In this document: positions 57,953-64,000 of the stretch, piece by piece
Layout of the letters: every line of letters begins with the position of its first letter
Numbering within the stretch: the first letter of the stretch is position 1
NCBI GenBank assembly: GCA_035048485.1
Contig: CM068587.1
Span: 43,461,842 to 43,525,841, forward strand
DNA length: 64,000 nt
Source of the DNA: Pteria penguin
Lineage: Eukaryota; Mollusca; Bivalvia; Pterioida; Pteriidae
Direction of reading: 5' to 3'
The notes under the pieces: generated by a model
The model's input: the letters and a program-made list of their open reading frames with translations, nothing else
Told to the model about the DNA's origin: nothing
Databases searched by the model: none
Program-made: the position numbers and the translations under genes

Positions 57953-60761
57953 AACAAGAGCAACGCCTAGTGTGGCATAATACGCCTGTCGCTTAATTCA
58001 GACAGGATCAATTCGCATTTCGCATGATTTTTATGAAAAACATCTGACGTTTACTGAAGTTAATTGTGTTTCATAGCATTTTATCATAGGAATAAGTCCA
58101 AGGGCAATAACTACAGCAGAAATGGCCCTATCCATCCCATCTTGGAACTTGACCTGCAAAAAAAAAACTTGAAATTTTTTAGAACTAGCACCCCTCCCCC
58201 CCCTTTACACCTCCCCCCCCCCTCCTAAAACTATAAATTACTCAAAAATGAAAAAAAAAAGATATCAATACCTGTAAAATATGTTAAAGTTGGTACATTT
58301 TACTTGTTTCATGGTAAATTTCATTATATTTTTACAAAAATTAGATTTTTAATGAATTTTCAAAACAAAATCTTGAAATTTACAAGTTCAAGGGTCATAA
58401 ATCCATCAAAAGTAGGTCAATCGTAACAAAACTCAAACTGGTACTGACGCCGCTTGGAATAAAGCTTTATACCAAATTTCAGTATCTTGAAAGACGGCAA
58501 AAAAACCTCCGGAAAACATGACCTAGGACATATGGTCAAACCCTCCCCCCCCTTAATATTATAAATTTCTCAAAAATGAAGAAAAAGATATTAATCAAAG
58601 GCTTGAAGAGCCACAAAGGCGTCGAGCTAAATTTGATTTAAAGCTGTCGAAAGTAGCAGAAATTGACCAGTCTTGTTCATCTTTTTTGTTGAATTCCGAT
58701 AATTTTTGGACCAAAGCTTAAGGACCAACAGCCATATATCAAATATCATAATAACATTTTATTGTTCTTTATTGTTTTTTTGTTCTAAATATGTCAAATA
58801 TCTTTTCACAAAGAATGTACATGTGAAATCAATCGAACACCATTGCCATCTTTTTTTTTTACAAAGATAGAAATGGACGAGTTGTTACCATTGCCTGTAA
58901 AATACGGATGCTTAATTTGTTTTAAGATATGGTCTAGGTTACTGTTTTTGTCTACGCTACTAACACTGACACTAGGGCCAACAGCTTCTATATATCGTCC
59001 TAACACACTAGTTATTATTTGGTCGTTCATTATATGTGCACGTGTAAGGGCTACAACGCCATGCCGTTCGCCGTAATGACGCAAGCCGATTGTGCATCAC
59101 TTTATCGGTTGATTTGGAATAAAATCTTCACATGTAAGTTCTACGTAATTTATTTTTCATGCATTCAATCTAAAATTCTGTCTTAATCCATGCTATCATC
59201 CTTTACATCCGCATGAAATTTTGTACGCGATTTGAGAACTTTCTCGGCTGCCATTTTTATGGCCTCTGGGAGCTTTTCCAGACATGTGGAAGACCATGTG
59301 ATATATACACATGCTACTTCCCTAATAAGGAAAAATTGAGGCATGGCTTTAGAAATTTTGCGGGAAATTCACAACTGCGCAAAACAAGTAATTCTCACTT
59401 ACATAAAGCTATTTGGCTTTGTGACCAACATCTTGATCATTTAATGCTATTCCGATTGCAACCTAAACTTTTTAAAAAGCTATGCTGCTCTAGCTTGCTA
59501 TCGCTGCGCGAAGAGACAAGTGACCACCACCATTTTGTAGAGGCTATTCCTTGTCCAGCAAGTGTTATTTATAGCACAGACAGTAAGGGCAGATAAGAAA
59601 CTGTACACATTGCGTGTAGATATTTTGAAAATTCGTCTGCAGTAGCATACACAGCATAGGTATACAGTACTTGATGTAATTTACGAGAGGCTCGTAATGT
59701 TTAACCTTGAGGATGTAATTAATTTTGTCGATATTTGTTGATTCTAGGTTAAATGAATGAAACAAAACGAAATCCAGTGAGATAAAAATAACCGATACCA
59801 AGTCACTTGAACCTAGGTCAGCCTCGTTATGAATTAGTGGTCACCTGTCTAAATATCTTTGTGGTACGCATTGCCACTCTATATTTAGGATTCTATGAAA
59901 TATTTTATTTGTTCTTTTTAGACTGAAATTTATATCTACGTATATTAAATTATTATATTATTTATATTATTATATATATATTTCGAAGATCACGCGATCG
60001 GTTTCCATATTGGTGCTTAATGTCAAATTAGGCCTTGATCGCGTGTGTTACAAACGTTCTACTACGATTTCTCCAAATAAGGCAATATATCACGTGGTCT
60101 TCCCCATATTTGGAAAAATTCCCATGAAGTGCGATTGTAAATCATAATCGGCTTGCGTCATCACGGCGAATGAATATTTCAACACACACAATAAGCGACA
60201 GAATAATACGTGTTTTAGGGCAATATATTGATAATTTAAGTTATCCAGACCTATGCTTAAACCTAATTCTGTGCAATGAAATTTCAATAACAAGGATAAC
60301 AAAGCCGGTTTTGCAAGAACTTTTACTACTTTTAGTACTTTATAGAAGGTACTACTTTGTTACGTGAATTAAAAAGGCGGTGCAGAGGTAAAATTTTTAC
60401 GATCGCTAGAAGACTGTCGAGGAAATGCTCAACGCCTTAAAAACCGTAACATATCTGATAGTTGGTACACTTTACTTGTTTCATGAGAAATTTCATAATA
60501 TTTTGACCAAAAATAGATTTTTAATGAATTTTTAAAATTTTTTTGAAATTTATAAGTCCAAGGGCCATAAATCCGTCAAAAGTACGTCAATCGTAACAAA
60601 ACTCGAACTGGTACTGACGCCACTTTAAATAAAGCTATTTACCAAATTTCACCTCAATATCCTGAAAGACGGCAAAAAAAAGTCTGGGAAACATGACCCC
60701 GGATAGACAGACACACGGACAGCGCCATAACAAAATACGTCCCGTCTAATGACAGGCGTAT
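57953..60761 (+). mobile_element. D-family element containing A copy 3
   Basis: 5' end AACAAGAGCAACGCCTAGTG, ATACGCCTGTC; 3' end GTCTAATGACAGGCGTAT, the inverse. The interior has two units of a few hundred bp with AAGGGC.ATAAATCC and GGTACTGACGCC. It falls inside the B hairpin ACATCTAAAAACTTATTTAG; uninterrupted B copies show the same site without duplication. Confidence 0.8.
58593..60443 (+). mobile_element. A-family element, copy 3, most complete
   Basis: 5' AATCAAAGGCTTGAAGAGCC and AAGGCGTCGAGC; 3' GTCGAGGAAATGCTCAAC hairpin then GCCTTAAAA. Uninterrupted at about 1.85 kb, it defines the family. Sits in D between AAAAAGATATT and AAAACCGTAAC. Confidence 0.75.
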
Positions 60762-61524
60762 AAAAACTTATTTAGATGTGTAAAGAAATGAAAATAAATT
60801 TTTTGACCACAGCTGAATTTGAACCGCTACTCTCCATATTTCAATTACCAAGTGTTATATGTACCATTGTGAGACCTACTTTTTAGACATGGTGGCATTA
60901 TCTGTTAACCACTTTGGATGAAATTTACCAAATTGATAGAGGACCTTTAGTACTTCATGTATTCCATGTTTCATTAAAATCTTTCATGTGGTATAACAGC
61001 AGAAGTGAAAAATGTGATTGAATTGTTCCTATACATCCTCATTTTGGAAGTCTTAAAAAATTCATAAAAATTCCAAAAATTGAGATATTGACAAAATTCT
61101 TTCTAAGTAACATTCCTTACCATAATTAAGATCACAAAAATCCATAAGAAATCATCATTATCAATTAACTAGGAAATATGACACTTTTCTGCATTGAAAT
61201 CACCAAGTCCAAAGAAATGTCAAAAAAAAATTCTAAAATTTGATTTTAGAAGGAACCAAAATGACAATACGTCTTCACTCATCCCTATAGATCATTTCTA
61301 TGCATTCTGTTTGTCTCCCGTATGAAAAAGAATGTTGTTAAAGGAGGGAATTCTTTTGTGACCTACTTTTGACTATGGTGGCGCCACCTGTAAAGAGGTC
61401 TGGACGAAAACAACAGAATTTGAAGAGGATCTTAAGTGACTTATTTCTACCAAGATTTATTCAAATCCTTCAAACAGTTTTGTAGAAAAAGTTGAAAATG
61501 TGAAAAATGGCCATAAAAAAATCC

Positions 61525-64000
61525 AACAAGAGGCCCAAGTGGGCCTATATCGCTCACCTGAGTACCTAGATGATCAGTCATGCATGAACGAAGAATTCAT
61601 TTATTTTTGCATTAATGTGACTAAGTCAACACAGATGTTGAAAATATGTCAAATTTTATTTCAGGCTAGAATAAAAAACAACACTTTTTTGCACATCCAT
61701 TCACGTGATTTTGATATTAAGCATTTCCTTTGTCTCTGCAAGAAGTCATTTAGGGCAACAAGTTAGTCATTTTCTTTAGATGGGGCCTTTTGTTGACTGA
61801 TTTCAAGTCTGGGTCATGAACAACAATTGTTTCAAATATTGTCCAGATCTAACTTAAAATTGCCTAATTTCATATGTTGAGTGTTGAGAAACATCTAAAA
61901 ACTTATTTAGATGTGTAAAGAAATGAAAAAAAAAATTTCTCCATATTTCAAATACCAAGTGGTATATGTACCATTGTGAGAACTGCTTTTTAGACATGGT
62001 GGCATTATCTGTTAACCAATTTGGATAAAAATTTACCAAATTGATAGAGGACCTTTAGTACTTCATGTATTCCTTGTTTCATTAAAATCTTTCATGTGGT
62101 ATAACAGCAGAAGTGAAAAATGTGATTGAATTGTTCCTATACACCCTCATTTGGAAGTCTTAAAAAATTCATAGAAAATCCAAAAATTGAGATATTGACA
62201 AAATTCTTTCAAAGTAACAATCCTTACCATAATTATGATCACAATAGTCCATAAGAAATCATCATTATCAATTAACTAGGAAATATGACACTTTTTTTTC
62301 TGCATTGAATCATCAAGTCCAAAGAAATGTCGAAAAAAAATTCTAAAATTTGATTTTGGAAGGGAACCAAAATGACAATACGTCTTCACTCATCCCTCTA
62401 GATCATTTCTATGCATTCTGTTTGTCTCTGTATACAGCCCGTATGAAAAAGAATATTGTTAAAGGAGGGAACTCTTTTGTGACCTACTTTTGACTATGGT
62501 GGTGCCACCTGTAAAGAGGTCTGGACGAAAACAACAGAATTTGAAGAGGATCATAAGTGACTTATTTCTATCAAGATTTATTAAAATCCTTCAAACAGTT
62601 TTGTAGAAAAAGTTGAAAATGTGAAAAATGGCCACCCCCCCCCCCTTTTTTTTTTGGAAGTCTTAAACGTAAAATTCCTAATTTCATATGTTGAGTGTTG
62701 AGAAACATCTAAAAACTTATTTAGATGTGTAAAAAAAAAAAAAAATTTTTTTGACCACAGCTGGATTTGATCCGCTACTCTCCATATTTCAATTACCAAG
62801 TATTATATGTACCATTGTGAGACCTACTTTTTAGACATGGTGGCATTATCTGTTAACCAATTTGGATGAAATTTACCACATTGATAGAGGATTTTTAGTA
62901 CTTCATGTATTCCATGTTTCATTAAAATCTTTCATGTGGTTTCGTAGAAAAAGTTGAAAATGTGGAAAATGGCCAACCCCCCCTTTTTCTTGGAAGTCTT
63001 AAAAAATTCATAAAAAATCCAAAAATTGAGATAATGACAAAATTCTTTCACAATAATATTCCTTACCACAATTATGATCAAAATAGTCATTAAGAAATCA
63101 TCAATATCAATTAACTGAAAAACATGACACTTTTCTTCATTGAAATGACTAAGTCCAGAAACACGTCAAAAAAGCGTAAATTTCTATTTGACGGATCTTA
63201 ACCCCGAACACAATTTTTAATAACCCATCTTTATAGATTGTTGAAATGCAATTAGTTTCCCCATTTATGTACTGGTTCTGGAGAAGAAGATGTTTGAAGA
63301 GGGGTACCCTTTTGGGCACTTTTGGTCCCGCCCTGGATCCACCCCTGAGGGAATCTGGATCCCGAACACAATTTTAGTAGGGGACCTTGAGTACATCATT
63401 TACACAAAGTCTGATCCAAATCTGCAATGCAGTTCCAAACAGTTTTGTAGAAAAAGTTGAAAATGTGAAAAATGGCCCCCCCCCCTTTTTTTTTTTGGAA
63501 GTCTTAAACGTATAATTCCTAATTTCATATGTTGAGTGTTTAGAAACATCTTAAAACTTATTTAGATGTGTAAAAAAAAGAAAAAAAATTTTTTGACCAC
63601 AGCTGGATTTGATCCGCTACTCTCCATATTTCAATTACCAAGTATTATATGTACCATTGTGAGACCTACTTTTTAGACATGGTGGCATTATCTGTGAACC
63701 AATTTGGATGAAATTTACCACATTGATAGAGGATTTTTAGTACTTCATGTATTCCATGTTTCATTAAAATCTTTCATGTGGTTTCGTAGAAAAAGTTGAA
63801 AATGTGAAAAATGGCCAACCCCCCCTTTTTCTTGGAAGTCTTAAAAAATTCATAAAAAATCCAAAAATTGAGATAATGACAAAATTCTTTCACAATAATA
63901 TTCCTTACCACAATTATGATCAAAATAGTCATTAAGAAATCATCAATATCAATTAACTGAAAAACATGACACTTTTCTTCATTGAAATGACTAAGTCCAG
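61525..64000 (+). mobile_element. B-family element, copy 5, with internal duplication, cut by window end
   Basis: 5' AACAAGAGGCCCAAGTGGGC. After about 62590 a block recurs at 63437 (847 bp later, TTTTGTAGAAAAAGTTGAAA through the ACATCT hairpin and beyond), so this copy carries a tandem duplication of an internal segment not present in copies 1 to 3. Confidence 0.75.

Larger units (their letters stand above)
57589..61524 (+). mobile_element. B-family element, copy 4, interrupted by D and truncated by B copy 5
   Basis: 5' end AACAAGAGGCCAAAGTGGGA. Continues to ACATCT at 57952, resumes AAAAACTTATTTAGATG at 60762, and runs to GGCCATAAAAAAATCC at 61524, where another B begins. Its 3' half is missing. 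Confidence 0.75.

Overview
The window is eukaryotic and most likely from a bivalve mollusc or close lophotrochozoan. It is AT-rich, carries spliceosomal introns, and is crowded with tRNA-derived SINEs, LINEs, a DIRS-like element and many short interspersed elements with roughly 145-bp tandem cores that resemble the pearl/Helentron-associated elements known from oysters. No prokaryotic gene, operon, CRISPR array or rRNA gene is present.

One host gene is supported. On the minus strand, nine small exons (55195-55258, 54760-54808, 54031-54158, 42327-42527, 38020-38102, 28967-29112, 12567-12686, 11684-12408, 6005-6068) have proper splice sites and intron phases that agree at all eight junctions. 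Together they encode about 526 residues that I recognise as the C-terminal half of codanin-1 (CDAN1), the ASF1-binding protein. The 5' exons lie beyond 64000. The last exon or exons were not found and probably lie left of the window. Introns of up to 16 kb hold nearly all the repeats.

Layout. 1-5050: pogo-like repeat end, J-type tandem units, then an old B element broken by a C element and by a small inverted-repeat element with a SINE. 5350-10000: H element, codanin exon 9, an E repeat with a tandem F element inserted, a LINE scrap and an A2-type repeat. 10780-12700: an I-type repeat and codanin exons 8 and 7. 12978-15507: B copy 1. 16431-23320: second E repeat, split by a 5'-truncated LINE that is itself split by a second C element. 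23542-26853: B copy 2 and an A2 repeat. 28967-29112: exon 6. 29190-35330: F, D-like, A, J, DIRS recombinase pseudogene and more F units. 35374-37192 and 38350-41072: two inverted-repeat elements, with exon 5 between them and a hAT-like remnant in the second. 42327: exon 4. 42600-51921: a five-deep nest of elements. 52100-55260: G and I elements and exons 3 to 1. 56314-57208: K element. 57589-64000: B copies 4 and 5, with D inserted in B4 and A inserted in D.

The most interesting signal is that otherwise unrelated repeat families (A, B/F, C, D, E, G, H, K) share one end plan. Each has an A-rich 5' junction, a 5' hairpin, a short subterminal inverted repeat, and its complement inside or beside a 3' hairpin that ends in AAAA. 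Where empty sites can be read within the window they enter A-rich DNA without a target duplication. Core repeats of at least six families have almost the same period, about 145 bp. This fits non-autonomous Helentron-type rolling-circle elements; no Rep/helicase gene is visible here.
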